Positions 47,981 through 57,205 of a stretch of 64,000 nt of DNA are shown piece by piece. The stretch is from an uncultured Collinsella sp. (GTDB lineage Bacteria; Actinomycetota; Coriobacteriia; Coriobacteriales; Coriobacteriaceae), in assembly GCA_937995345.1 (NCBI GenBank), contig CALKKS010000011.1:19822-83821 (forward strand), in the 5' to 3' direction. The notes beneath the pieces were generated by a model. That model worked only from the letters and a program-made list of their open reading frames with translations. It was not told the DNA's origin and made no database searches. How positions within the stretch are numbered: position 1 is the stretch's first letter; each line of letters starts with the position of its first letter. The position numbers were made by a program, and so were the translations under genes.

Positions 47981-48117
47981 GTCTTCTCCTATCAATAGAG
48001 AATCTTACCCGGGAGCACCTAGACGTGCCCCCGCGCAACTTGCGGACGATATATACCTTACCTACCGACGAGCCCAACTGAGGTGCCGCGCTCGGCGACC
48101 GATACATACATACGCTT

Positions 48118-48138
48118 GAACGGTATTTACTACCGTTC
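48118..48138 (-). promoter_or_regulatory. Operator-like palindrome at the transporter/nan promoter
   Basis: GAACGGTA (48118-48125) and TACCGTTC (48131-48138) form a perfect 21-bp dyad that covers the -10 box of the promoter at 48127-48155. This position is typical for a repressor. The regulator is not encoded in the window. Confidence 0.6.
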
Positions 48139-48155
48139 ACCGAATTCATTGACAA
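48127..48155 (-). promoter_or_regulatory. Proximal promoter of transporter/nan operon
   Basis: On the minus strand TTGTCA (48150-48155), 17 bases and TAGTAA (48127-48132). Start site about 140 bases before the binding-protein gene. Confidence 0.6.
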
Positions 48156-48215
48156 ACGATTCGCCAGACAGTATGTATCGACGAGGTGAGATATCAGTCT
48201 TCGTCAACCCGCAGG

Positions 48216-48245
48216 ATAGCAGGGTTGTTCACCATGGCTAGTCAA
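48216..48245 (-). promoter_or_regulatory. Distal promoter candidate of transporter/nan operon
   Basis: On the minus strand TTGACT (48240-48245), 18 bases and TGCTAT (48216-48221). It lies upstream of the operator region, so its transcripts would pass through it. Confidence 0.45.
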
Positions 48246-48345
48246 ACGTTTTAGCGTTAATTAAACCCGAAATCGGCTGGTAATCGCCGTGAAATAAATG
48301 ATTGAAAATCGGCCAATCATGTATATCAGTTGTTTAGAAGCAGGT

Positions 48346-50292
48346 TTAGTTTTCGGAACGGTTGGCCGACGTCTGGGCACGCTCGGCATTCCATGCAACA
48401 AGTGCCTCGTGGACTGCTTTGGCGACATCGGCCGGAACGCCTCGAACTTCTGCAATCTCCCGCTCGCTTGCCGCGCGCAAACGCTTCATCGAGCCAAAAT
48501 GGCGCATAATGGCACGTTTTCTGGTGGGTCCCACGCCTGGAACGTCGTCAAGCACCGAAACCGTCATAGCCTTATCGCGCAACTCGCGGTGGAACGTAAT
48601 TGCAAATCGGTGGGATTCATCGCGAACCTGCTTGATTAGATAAAGCGAAGCGGAGCCGGTCGGCAGCACGACGGGAGTCTCGTCCCACGGCACGAAAACC
48701 TCCTCATCGGCCTTTGCCAAGCCACAAACTGGTATATCGAGGCCGAGCGCCTCAAGTTGCTTAATTGCAGCGGTCAATTGCGGCTTGCCGCCATCGACAA
48801 CGAGTAAATCGGGGCGCGAGCCAAAGCGCTCGTCCGCCATGCGCTCAGGAGCATAGCGACGTCCCAGAACCTCGGACATCGATACGAAGTCGTTCGCCTC
48901 GTCCAATTCGGCCTGAATTTTAAAGCGACGATACTGGCCCTTGTCGGCACGGCCGTTGGTAAATACCACCATCGAAGCGACGGTAAAGGTGCCGTGCAAC
49001 GTCGAGATATCGAAGCACTCGATGCGCAACGGCGGCGCAGGCAGCGCCAGCGCACTTTCGAGCTCCAGGAGCGCCTGATTGGTGCGATCGTCAGCATACC
49101 CCGTACGCATCATGTAGCGCATGAGGGCATGGCGCGCATTTTTGGAAGCCATATCGAGCAGGCGGTGCTTTTCGCCACGCTGCGGCCTATGGAGATGGCA
49201 AGAGCGCTCGCGCTTGCCCGCAAGCCACTCCCCCAACGCTTCGGCATCCTCAAGCTCGACAGAGAGATTGATCTCGGCTGGAATATCAGCCGTCTCGTCG
49301 TAATAGCGCTTAAGAAAGCCCGATTGAAGCTCTTCCTCGTCGACGTCTAGGCCTTTATCGAGGATGAACTCACAAGTTCGAACCGTTCGGCCCTCGCGAA
49401 CGACAAAGACGCAGGCGGCAGAGATAGTCTCTTCGCGATAGAAGCCGATGACATCGATATCGACGCTTGATGGAAAAACGACCTGTTGGCGATCGTCCAG
49501 GCCTCTAATGACTTCCAGACGACGCTTGACGCGCGCTGCACGCTCAAAATCGAGCGTCTCGGCTGCCTCCGTCATCTCGGACGTAAGCTCGTCGACGACA
49601 TCCTTGCGATGGCCCGACAAGAAACGTTCGACACGCTTGACGTTCTTGGCATAGTCGGCAGGGGAAATCGCGCCGACGCATGCGCCCGGCCCGCGCCCGA
49701 CATGGTAGTCAAAGCAGGGACGCCCGTTTTGCGCGCAAATCATATTGACGATGTCTTCTTCGCCCTTATGAGATTCGACGATGCGGCGGCAGCGGCGCCA
49801 TTCCGCACAGGATGCCGAGCAAATAGGAATAACCTTGCGTAGCGTATCGATGGTCTCACGTGCCGCACGGCTATCGGTATAGGGGCCAAAATAGCGCGTT
49901 CCCGGTTTATGACGCTCTCGCGTGTATTTGATAGCCGGAAACAGGTCGCCCTTGGTAATGGCGATAAAGGGATAGCTTTTATCGTCTTTGAGATCGACGT
50001 TAAAGTACGGATGGTACTGGCCAATCAGATTGCGCTCGAGCACCAGTGCCTCGTGCTCGGTCTCCACCACGATATAGTCGAAGCTCGCCACCAGCTGCAT
50101 CATGAGCGGGATCTTTTGACGTTCGTCCTGCAGCGTCACGTATTGACGCATACGGGCACGCAAGTTTTTTGCCTTGCCCACATAGATGACATCGCCCTTG
50201 GCATCTTTCCAAAGGTAGCAGCCGGGTTGCGTGGGAACGCGCGAAACCTGTTCGGCAAGTGTTGGAATGTTGTCGTGACCTGCCACGCGCAC
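48346..50292 (-). CDS. uvrC: Excinuclease ABC subunit C
   Basis: The 648-residue UvrC has an N-terminal GIY-YIG nuclease (PGCYLWKDAKGDVIYVGKAKNLRARM), a zinc/cysteine-type region (CSASCAEWRRCRR, CVGAISPADY), a UVR motif (about 240-275), a C-terminal RNase H-like nuclease (IECFDISTLHGTFTVASMVVF, DLLVVDGGKPQL) and tandem HhH motifs (LDDVPGVGPTRKRAIMRHF). It makes both incisions in nucleotide excision repair with UvrAB. The start GTG follows the murJ stop with no spacer, and a second GTG two codons later is possible. No ribosome site is clear, so coupling to murJ is likely. Confidence 0.95.
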   Translation of the reverse strand: MRVAGHDNIPTLAEQVSRVPTQPGCYLWKDAKGDVIYVGKAKNLRARMRQYVTLQDERQKIPLMMQLVASFDYIVVETEHEALVLERNLIGQYHPYFNVDLKDDKSYPFIAITKGDLFPAIKYTRERHKPGTRYFGPYTDSRAARETIDTLRKVIPICSASCAEWRRCRRIVESHKGEEDIVNMICAQNGRPCFDYHVGRGPGACVGAISPADYAKNVKRVERFLSGHRKDVVDELTSEMTEAAETLDFERAARVKRRLEVIRGLDDRQQVVFPSSVDIDVIGFYREETISAACVFVVREGRTVRTCEFILDKGLDVDEEELQSGFLKRYYDETADIPAEINLSVELEDAEALGEWLAGKRERSCHLHRPQRGEKHRLLDMASKNARHALMRYMMRTGYADDRTNQALLELESALALPAPPLRIECFDISTLHGTFTVASMVVFTNGRADKGQYRRFKIQAELDEANDFVSMSEVLGRRYAPERMADERFGSRPDLLVVDGGKPQLTAAIKQLEALGLDIPVCGLAKADEEVFVPWDETPVVLPTGSASLYLIKQVRDESHRFAITFHRELRDKAMTVSVLDDVPGVGPTRKRAIMRHFGSMKRLRAASEREIAEVRGVPADVAKAVHEALVAWNAERAQTSANRSEN

Positions 50293-52596
50293 CTACTTGC
50301 GACGAAGCAGCGCCGAGACCTCGGGCATCTTAAAGACGAAGGCAAGGCCAAAAGTTACAGCGAGCGAGACGACGCCTGCAACACAAACGTAGCCCAGGGT
50401 AATTAGGATCGAGCTGCCAAGCACTCCGAAAAAGTGCTCGAGTGCCCACATGACGCCGGCGCCCGCGGCAGCGCCCAAGCCACCGAACAGTAGGCCGAAG
50501 AAACCGCCGTGCAGGATAGACTTGACCTGAAGGCCATGCAGACGACGGCGCAGCCACCACAGTGAGCATCCGACCAAAACCACGTAGTCAACGACGTACG
50601 AAAGCGCAATTGCCGGCATACCGTAGCCCAGCACCACGCCAAACAACAGCACCGAACCGGCCTGACCGATAGCGGAGTACAGGCAATAGCGGCTATAAGG
50701 TTTCATATCGAGCAGGGCCGAGAAGCTCTTCTGCATCAGCACGACCACGCCGTAGAGCGGCAGGGAAAGTGCCAGATAGATAAGGAACTCCGACACCAGC
50801 GCCACACCGGATTCATCGAACTTGCCGGCGCAGTAGATCATGTTGAGCGGACGGGCGAAGACGATCAGGTACAGTGCAAACGGAATCAGGAAAAAGAGCA
50901 TCTGAGCGACACCGCGCGAAATGCCCGTGCGGACGCTGTCGTAATCCTTCTCCTGTGCATCGTGAGACAGTTCGGTATAGAGTGCCGTCGAAAGCGAGGC
51001 GGCGATCAGCGCATAGGGCAATGTGTACCACAGGCGCGCATACGCGATGACGGAAGGGCCGGTCTCGGGCTGCACCACGAGCGCGGCGGCATTGGTAATG
51101 GAGGTCGAGACAAACATGCACACCGTGGCGAGCAGCGTCGGGATACCAAGCGCAATCGTCTGTCGCAGCGCGGGGTCCTTAAAGTCGATATGGATATGAG
51201 GATGCACGCCATGCTTGCCAAGCGCGGGAATCTGGCAGGCCATCTGGACAAAAACGCCGAGGGTCGTACCAGCTGCGATCAAGATAATACCGGCCTGCTC
51301 GCCAAATTGTGCAGACACGGGAGCAAAGCCCATAAAGCTGGCGATGACGATGACATTGTTGAGAACCGGGGCAAACGTCGACCAGAAGTAGTCGCGGTGT
51401 GCGTTGAGAACGCCCGAGAACACCGAGCCCAAGCCATAAAACAGAATTTGGATAGCAAAGAAGCGGAACATGAACGCAGCGGTATCCATGCTGCCGCCAT
51501 CGCCCGAAAGGAACGACTGCGTCCAAATAAAGCCGGGAGCAAACACGGTGCCCAGCAGCGAGATGCCGCCCAGCAGCAGAAGCAAAATACCGAGCAGGTT
51601 GCCGACATACTCGTTCGATGCCTCGCGGCCCTGCTCGCGCCTCACGCCCATATACACCGGCAAAAACGCCGTAACGAGCATGCCGCCCATCACGAGCTCG
51701 TAGAGCATGTTGGGCAGGTTGTTGGCAACCTGATAGGAGGACGAGAGCAGCGACATGCCGATGGCGGCCGCCATGGCCCACGTGCGGATAAACCCGGTGA
51801 CGCGCGACACGATGGTCAGCACGGTCATGAGGCCAGCAGAACGACCAACCGTGGAGTAGTCCGACGAACCCATATCGTCTACGTCGTCCTGAGAGTCCTC
51901 ATGAACCTCATCTTGTGGCAGTAAATCGTCCACGACGGCAAAGGAGCCGGTCATCGCAAAGGGGTCGTCAACCAAAACGGCGTCATCAGCAGGTGCGGCG
52001 TCATCGCTGTTCGGCATGTTGTTACCGGATACGGCATCATCATCGAATATGGCATGGTCGCCAAACACCGTGTCAACTTCTTTGGCGGCGACGGTTCGGG
52101 CAGAAAACGACAGAGGGTCCCAGTCGTCATCACCGTCGATGGCCACGCCCTCGACGGGATCGGTCGAACCAAGCGGCGACCATTCGTCATCCGAAAGAAG
52201 CGGTTCGCCATCATCATGAGCCGCGGGTTTGGCGGAACGAACGGCAGGGGCGCTCTGCGGTGTGCTCTTTCCCTGGGCCGCCATCAAAAACACCGCCGTC
52301 TCATCGGGACGCGGCGCACGAGGAGCCTCGGAGGCGATCGGCATCACGCTGGCGCTAGATTGAGCGGCGGCCAAAAAGACAGCCGTCTCATCGGGACGAG
52401 CCGAAGAAAGAACCGTACGGGGAAGCGCCGTGCCGGCACCGGCGGCACGCAAGTACACGGCCGTCTCGCCCGGGTCAGCGGCAGCAGACCAGGCGTTTCG
52501 AATCTCGTTATCGATCGAAGCGGCCTCGGGCGCGGGCGCCTGAGGAGCCGACCCTTTTGCAAAGTGAGCGCCGGACTTTGGTTCTTCCTGCGGCAT
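50293..52596 (-). CDS. murJ: Lipid II flippase MurJ (MviN) with long acidic N-terminal tail
   Basis: The 767-residue protein has about 500 C-terminal residues that form the MurJ/MviN flippase, with its many membrane helices (starting STVGRSAGLMTVLTIVSRVTGFIRTW). It moves lipid II across the membrane for peptidoglycan synthesis. The first 250 residues are disordered and acidic, and carry three near repeats, GETAVYLRAA (43-52), DETAVFLAAA (69-78) and DETAVFLMAA (98-107). They look like phosphothreonine docking sites for FHA domains, as found on mycobacterial MurJ and PknB substrates (inferred). The start is ATG 52596 behind GAGAGGA, three bases after ybaK. Confidence 0.9.
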   Translation of the reverse strand: MPQEEPKSGAHFAKGSAPQAPAPEAASIDNEIRNAWSAAADPGETAVYLRAAGAGTALPRTVLSSARPDETAVFLAAAQSSASVMPIASEAPRAPRPDETAVFLMAAQGKSTPQSAPAVRSAKPAAHDDGEPLLSDDEWSPLGSTDPVEGVAIDGDDDWDPLSFSARTVAAKEVDTVFGDHAIFDDDAVSGNNMPNSDDAAPADDAVLVDDPFAMTGSFAVVDDLLPQDEVHEDSQDDVDDMGSSDYSTVGRSAGLMTVLTIVSRVTGFIRTWAMAAAIGMSLLSSSYQVANNLPNMLYELVMGGMLVTAFLPVYMGVRREQGREASNEYVGNLLGILLLLLGGISLLGTVFAPGFIWTQSFLSGDGGSMDTAAFMFRFFAIQILFYGLGSVFSGVLNAHRDYFWSTFAPVLNNVIVIASFMGFAPVSAQFGEQAGIILIAAGTTLGVFVQMACQIPALGKHGVHPHIHIDFKDPALRQTIALGIPTLLATVCMFVSTSITNAAALVVQPETGPSVIAYARLWYTLPYALIAASLSTALYTELSHDAQEKDYDSVRTGISRGVAQMLFFLIPFALYLIVFARPLNMIYCAGKFDESGVALVSEFLIYLALSLPLYGVVVLMQKSFSALLDMKPYSRYCLYSAIGQAGSVLLFGVVLGYGMPAIALSYVVDYVVLVGCSLWWLRRRLHGLQVKSILHGGFFGLLFGGLGAAAGAGVMWALEHFFGVLGSSILITLGYVCVAGVVSLAVTFGLAFVFKMPEVSALLRRK

Positions 52597-52599
52597 CGC

Positions 52600-53100
52600 T
52601 CAGTCCTCTCTCGTGATCGGGGCAACCGTCGCCCCGCAAAATGCAACTAAGTCATCGGGAGCAAGCTCAAGCTGATAGCCGCGCTTGCCGCCCGAGATAA
52701 AAATGGTATCCCAAAGGACGCATGTCTCATCGATAAGCGTCCGGAAGCGTTTTTTCATACCGACCGGGCTGCAACCGCCGCGGACATACCCCGTCGCGGC
52801 AAGCAAATCTTTGACATGCATCATGGTCAGCGACTTTTCGCCTGCAGCGCGCGCGGCGGCCTTGAGGTCGAGCTCGTCGGCAACAGGAATGCAGCACACG
52901 ACATGGTCGTTGGACGGCGTCGTGCAGACCAGGGTCTTAAATCCCTGACCGGGCTCCTCGCCAAGCTGCTCAGAAATCGCGACGCCCAGACCTGACGATT
53001 CATCGCCATCGTCTTCGTACGTATGGAGAATATAGGAGATACCGGCGCTTTCCAGCTCGCGCATCGCATTGGTTTTTGGCGTCTTAACAGCCTTTGCCAT
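52600..53100 (-). CDS. ybaK: Cys-tRNA(Pro)/Cys-tRNA(Cys) deacylase YbaK
   Basis: The 166-residue YbaK/EbsC editing domain has the catalytic lysine in FKTLVC, a substrate loop GYVRGGCSPVGMKK and VADELDLKAAARA, which are the family marks. It hydrolyses mischarged Cys-tRNA(Pro). ATG 53100 with GAAAGGA upstream is used, and the 26-residue longer frame is rejected. It is immediately upstream of murJ on the same strand. Confidence 0.9.
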   Translation of the reverse strand: MAKAVKTPKTNAMRELESAGISYILHTYEDDGDESSGLGVAISEQLGEEPGQGFKTLVCTTPSNDHVVCCIPVADELDLKAAARAAGEKSLTMMHVKDLLAATGYVRGGCSPVGMKKRFRTLIDETCVLWDTIFISGGKRGYQLELAPDDLVAFCGATVAPITRED

Positions 53101-53233
53101 GGCACATCCTTTCCCTCGCAGAGCGACGCAAGGATTAAGTATAGGGCCAATTCCGCTGCATATGCCATCTCGACACACAGAAGCGCCACCGAATCAGAAG
53201 GAATCGGCGGCGCGTAGGTACTACAACGTCTCT

Positions 53234-56113
53234 TTACTGCGCGTCGAGCTGCGCCTGACGCTCACGGTCACGCTTGAGCAGCGGCGCCAAGAACTTGCCC
53301 GTGTAGCTCTGCGAACATGCCGCGACTTGTTCCGGCGTGCCTGAGACCACGACGGTACCGCCGCCATTGCCGCCCTCGGGACCCATATCGATCAGGCGGT
53401 CGGCAACCTTGATGACATCAAGGTTGTGCTCGATCACCAGAACCGTGTTGCCCGCATCGACTAGGCGCTGCAACACGTCGAGCAGCTGGCGAACATCCTC
53501 AAAATGAAGGCCGGTTGTGGGCTCGTCCAAAATGTAGAACGTCTTGCCTGTCTGGCGACGATGAAGCTCCTTGGCGAGCTTCACGCGCTGCGCCTCGCCG
53601 CCCGAAAGCGTCGTAGCGGGCTGGCCCAAGCTCACGTAGCCCAGACCCACGTCATATAGGGTCTGCAGCTTGCGCTTAATCTGCGGGATATTCCCAAAGA
53701 AAGCCAGTGCTTCGGTGACACTCATGTCGAGCACGTCCGAGATTGTCTTGCCGCGGTAGGTAACCTCGAGTGTCTCGCGGTTATAACGCTTACCGCCACA
53801 TACCTCACAGGGGACATAGATATCGGGAAGGAAGTGCATCTCGATCTTGATCTGGCCATCGCCCTTGCACGCCTCGCAGCGACCGCCGCTTACGTTAAAG
53901 GAGAAACGTCCCGGCGAGTAGCCGCGCGCCTTCGACTCCGGCGTGCTTGCAAATAGCGCACGCAGATCATCCCACAGGCCAATATAGGTCGCAGGGTTCG
54001 AACGCGGCGTGCGACCGATCGGTGACTGGTCGATATCGATTACCTTATCGATGCACTCGATGCCCTCAATCTTCTTGTACGGCCCCACGGGACGCGTCGA
54101 ACGATGAATGGCATTCGTAAGAGCGGGCGCAATCGTATCGGTGACCAGGGAGCTCTTGCCCGATCCCGAAACACCGGTAACGACCGTGAGCGTACCGAAC
54201 TCAATCTTGGCGGTAACGTTTTTGAGGTTGTTAGCGCGGGCACCCGTGATCTTAAGACAGCCACGGCCGGGCTTGCGGCGCTCATCGGGCACGCGGATCA
54301 TCCGCTTGCCGGTCAAATAGGCACCCGTCATGGAATCGGGGCACGCCATGATATCGGCAGGCGTTCCCGCGGCGACCACGTGTCCACCGTTAACGCCCGC
54401 ACCGGGACCCATATCGATCACGTAGTCGGCAGCGCGAATTGTATCTTCGTCGTGCTCGACGACGATAACGGTATTACCGATATCGCGCAAGCGCTCGAGC
54501 GTCTTGATCAGGCGCTCGTTATCGCGTTGGTGAAGGCCGATCGACGGCTCGTCCAGAATGTACAGAACGCCCATGAGGCCGGCGCCGATCTGCGTTGCCA
54601 GGCGAATGCGCTGGGCCTCACCGCCGGAAAGCGTCGCCGAGGCACGATCGAGCGTCAGATAGTCGAGTCCGACGTCGACCAGAAAACGCAGGCGCTCCAG
54701 GATCTCCTTGACGATGCGCCCGCCGATAAACCGCTGACGCTCGGTAAGCTCCAGGCCCTCAAAAAACTCGAGCGACTCGCGACACGACAGGCAGCAGACA
54801 TCGTAAATGGACTTGCCGCCTACGGTGACGGCAAGCATCTCGGGACGCAGGCGAGCACCGTGACAGCTCGAGCATGGCTCTTCGCGAATGTATTTCTCCA
54901 AGCGAGCCTTGGTGTTCTCGTTCGTCGTCTCGCTGTAGCGCTCGTACAGGATGTTGCGCACACCCGAGAACTTAGTGTCCCACTGGCTGCGACGCCCGTC
55001 GAGCTTTTGATAGTCGACCGAAATCTTCGTGTCGCCCATGCCATCCAAAAACGCACGACGCACCCGCGGGGGCAGGTCTTCCCATGGCGTATCGGCACTC
55101 ACCTTAAAGTGTTTGCAGACCGCGGCAAAAATCTGCGGATAATAGTTGGAATTTCCGAACAGGCTGCCAAAGACTCCGTCGGCAATCGACTTTGAGGGGT
55201 CTTCAATCAGCGCCTCGGCATCGACTGTCTTTTTAAAGCCCAGGCCATCGCACTCGGGACATGCGCCATAGGGCGCGTTGAACGAGAAATCGCGCGGCTG
55301 CAGGTCGTCGATGGAATGCCCGTGCTCCGGGCACGCCAGTGCCAGCGAATACTCCAGCAGCTCGCCCTCGGTTCCCTCGGGAGCGTCGCGGTCGGGCAGC
55401 ATGTACACGTTCACGTTACCGTGCGCCAGTGCCGTCGCCTGCTCAACGGACTCGGCAATGCGACCCAGGGAGTTCTCTCGAATCACGATACGGTCGACCA
55501 CGACCTCAATGTCGTGTTTGAACTTCTTGTCCAGGTCGATTGGGTCGTCAAGCGAGCGCACCTCGCCGTCGACGCGCACACGGCTAAAGCCCTCCGCACG
55601 CAGGTCCTCAAACAGCTTGGCATATTCGCCCTTGCGTCCACGAACCACCGGTGCCAGCACAAACGCGCGACGGCCCTCCCCCGCCGCCAGCACCTTATCG
55701 GCGACCTGATCGGTCGTCTGACGCTCAATGACACGACCGCACTCAGGACAGTGCGGCGTTCCCACGCGAGCAAACAGCAGGCGCAGATAGTCGTAAATCT
55801 CGGTTACGGTGCCCACCGTGGAGCGTGGGTTTTTGGACGTCGTCTTCTGATCGATCGACACAGCCGGCGACAGGCCGTCAATCGAGTCCAGATCGGGCTT
55901 GTCCATCTGGCCCAAAAACTGACGCGCATAGCTCGAAAGGCTCTCGACGTAACGGCGCTGGCCCTCGGCATAGATGGTATCGAACGCCAGCGAGCTCTTG
56001 CCCGATCCGGAAAGACCGGTTATGACCACGAGCTGGTCACGCGGAATGGAAACATCGATATCGCGCAGGTTATGCTCGCGCGCGCCGCGAATAACGATAG
56101 AAGAATCAGACAT
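53234..56113 (-). CDS. uvrA: Excinuclease ABC subunit A
   Basis: The 959-residue UvrA has two ABC ATPase modules (Walker [10 protein letters not shown] near residue 34 and GVSGSGKSS near 648), two signature LSGGEAQR motifs, two structural zinc fingers (CPECG with CPEHGH-type Cys, and CEACKGDG...CEVCGG) and a damage-recognition insertion. It finds bulky lesions and loads UvrB. It is transcribed on its own, as the divergent Mrp gene lies upstream and ybaK 133 bases downstream. No convincing LexA box was recognised. Confidence 0.96.
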   Translation of the reverse strand: MSDSSIVIRGAREHNLRDIDVSIPRDQLVVITGLSGSGKSSLAFDTIYAEGQRRYVESLSSYARQFLGQMDKPDLDSIDGLSPAVSIDQKTTSKNPRSTVGTVTEIYDYLRLLFARVGTPHCPECGRVIERQTTDQVADKVLAAGEGRRAFVLAPVVRGRKGEYAKLFEDLRAEGFSRVRVDGEVRSLDDPIDLDKKFKHDIEVVVDRIVIRENSLGRIAESVEQATALAHGNVNVYMLPDRDAPEGTEGELLEYSLALACPEHGHSIDDLQPRDFSFNAPYGACPECDGLGFKKTVDAEALIEDPSKSIADGVFGSLFGNSNYYPQIFAAVCKHFKVSADTPWEDLPPRVRRAFLDGMGDTKISVDYQKLDGRRSQWDTKFSGVRNILYERYSETTNENTKARLEKYIREEPCSSCHGARLRPEMLAVTVGGKSIYDVCCLSCRESLEFFEGLELTERQRFIGGRIVKEILERLRFLVDVGLDYLTLDRASATLSGGEAQRIRLATQIGAGLMGVLYILDEPSIGLHQRDNERLIKTLERLRDIGNTVIVVEHDEDTIRAADYVIDMGPGAGVNGGHVVAAGTPADIMACPDSMTGAYLTGKRMIRVPDERRKPGRGCLKITGARANNLKNVTAKIEFGTLTVVTGVSGSGKSSLVTDTIAPALTNAIHRSTRPVGPYKKIEGIECIDKVIDIDQSPIGRTPRSNPATYIGLWDDLRALFASTPESKARGYSPGRFSFNVSGGRCEACKGDGQIKIEMHFLPDIYVPCEVCGGKRYNRETLEVTYRGKTISDVLDMSVTEALAFFGNIPQIKRKLQTLYDVGLGYVSLGQPATTLSGGEAQRVKLAKELHRRQTGKTFYILDEPTTGLHFEDVRQLLDVLQRLVDAGNTVLVIEHNLDVIKVADRLIDMGPEGGNGGGTVVVSGTPEQVAACSQSYTGKFLAPLLKRDRERQAQLDAQ

Positions 56114-56374
56114 GGAAGCTCCTTGCCTCCTACAACTTCAAATCACACTGACGATGAGTTTAGCGCACTCGACGCGCACAGATGTTCGTAATACAAGATT
56201 CGCAGACCTTTTGCGTTGCCTGACGCCGCAGACTGCACGCTCGGACCGTACTTTCGAATACCGTCGATCACCTACCACGCATCATGAATGACTCCCGCTC
56301 GCAAACGAGGGTACAATGACGCTCGTGTCACATCGTGGGATCCTGGTCCCAATATCATTCATAAGGAGTCTTAC

Positions 56375-57205
56375 ATGGGTTGCGAGCACGCACAGGCAGC
56401 CGGCGGGCAAACGTCGCCGTCGCAATTTGAGGAGAATACGCTGTCCGAGGTCAAGCGCGTTATCGCCGTGCTTTCCGGTAAGGGCGGCGTCGGCAAGTCA
56501 TTCGTCACCGGCGCCATCGCCACGGAGCTTTCCCGCCACGGTCACAAGGTCGGCGTCCTCGATGCCGATATTACCGGCCCCTCTATCCCTAAGATGTTCG
56601 GCATGAGCGGACGTCACGTCCATGCCCTCGGCAACCTTATGCTGCCCGAAATCTCCAAGCACGGCGTCAAGGTTATGAGCTCTAACCTGCTGCTCCAAAA
56701 CGAAACCGACCCCGTCCTCTGGCGCGGTCCGGTTATCGCGGGTGCCATCAGGCAGTTCTGGAGCGAAACCTCATGGGGTCCCATCGACTATCTGCTGGTC
56801 GACATGCCTCCGGGAACGGGCGACGTCGCCCTCACGGTCTTCCAGTCGCTGCCCGTCGATGGCATCGTCATCGTCACGAGCCCGCAGGATCTGGTCTCGA
56901 TGATCGTCGCCAAGGCGGTCAACATGGCCGAGAAGATGAACGTCCCCATTCTGGGAATCGTCGAAAACATGAGCTATATCGAGTGCCCCGATTGCGGCAA
57001 GAAGATCGAGGTCTTTGGCAAGAGCAAGCTCCCCGAGGTCGCCGAGCGTTACAACCTCGAGATCCTGGGGCAGCTTCCCATCAATCCGGCACTCGCCGAG
57101 GCTTGCGACAAGGGCGAGGTCGAGATCGCACTGCCCGACGGCATGCTGCCCCAGGCCGTCTCTGCCGTCGAGGCGATTGCCCCGCACGAGACCGACGAGG
57201 CCTAA
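56375..57205 (+). CDS. Mrp/ApbC-family iron-sulfur carrier P-loop ATPase
   Basis: The 276-residue Mrp/NBP35-type ATPase has a deviant Walker A GKGGVGKS near residue 33, DADITGPSIPKMF, the switch segment DYLLVDMPPGTGD and a CxxC (IECPDCGKK) that can hold a bridging Fe-S cluster at the dimer interface. Such proteins carry and insert Fe-S clusters. It is divergent from uvrA. A flavoprotein gene begins right at its stop, so the two are cotranscribed. ATG 56375 with AAGGAG is chosen over the upstream frame. Confidence 0.9.
   Translation: MGCEHAQAAGGQTSPSQFEENTLSEVKRVIAVLSGKGGVGKSFVTGAIATELSRHGHKVGVLDADITGPSIPKMFGMSGRHVHALGNLMLPEISKHGVKVMSSNLLLQNETDPVLWRGPVIAGAIRQFWSETSWGPIDYLLVDMPPGTGDVALTVFQSLPVDGIVIVTSPQDLVSMIVAKAVNMAEKMNVPILGIVENMSYIECPDCGKKIEVFGKSKLPEVAERYNLEILGQLPINPALAEACDKGEVEIALPDGMLPQAVSAVEAIAPHETDEA

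Larger units (their letters stand above)
48100..48180. repeat. 10-bp inverted repeat bracketing the nan operator
   Basis: CGATACATAC (48100-48109) and GTATGTATCG (48171-48180) are perfect complements and flank the inner operator-like palindrome and the promoter. A looping repressor could use both. Confidence 0.5.

Noticed and set aside
56114..56374. LexA box between uvrA and the Mrp gene
   Set aside because: Only a half-site like CGAACAT could be found near 56180, with no second half at correct spacing.
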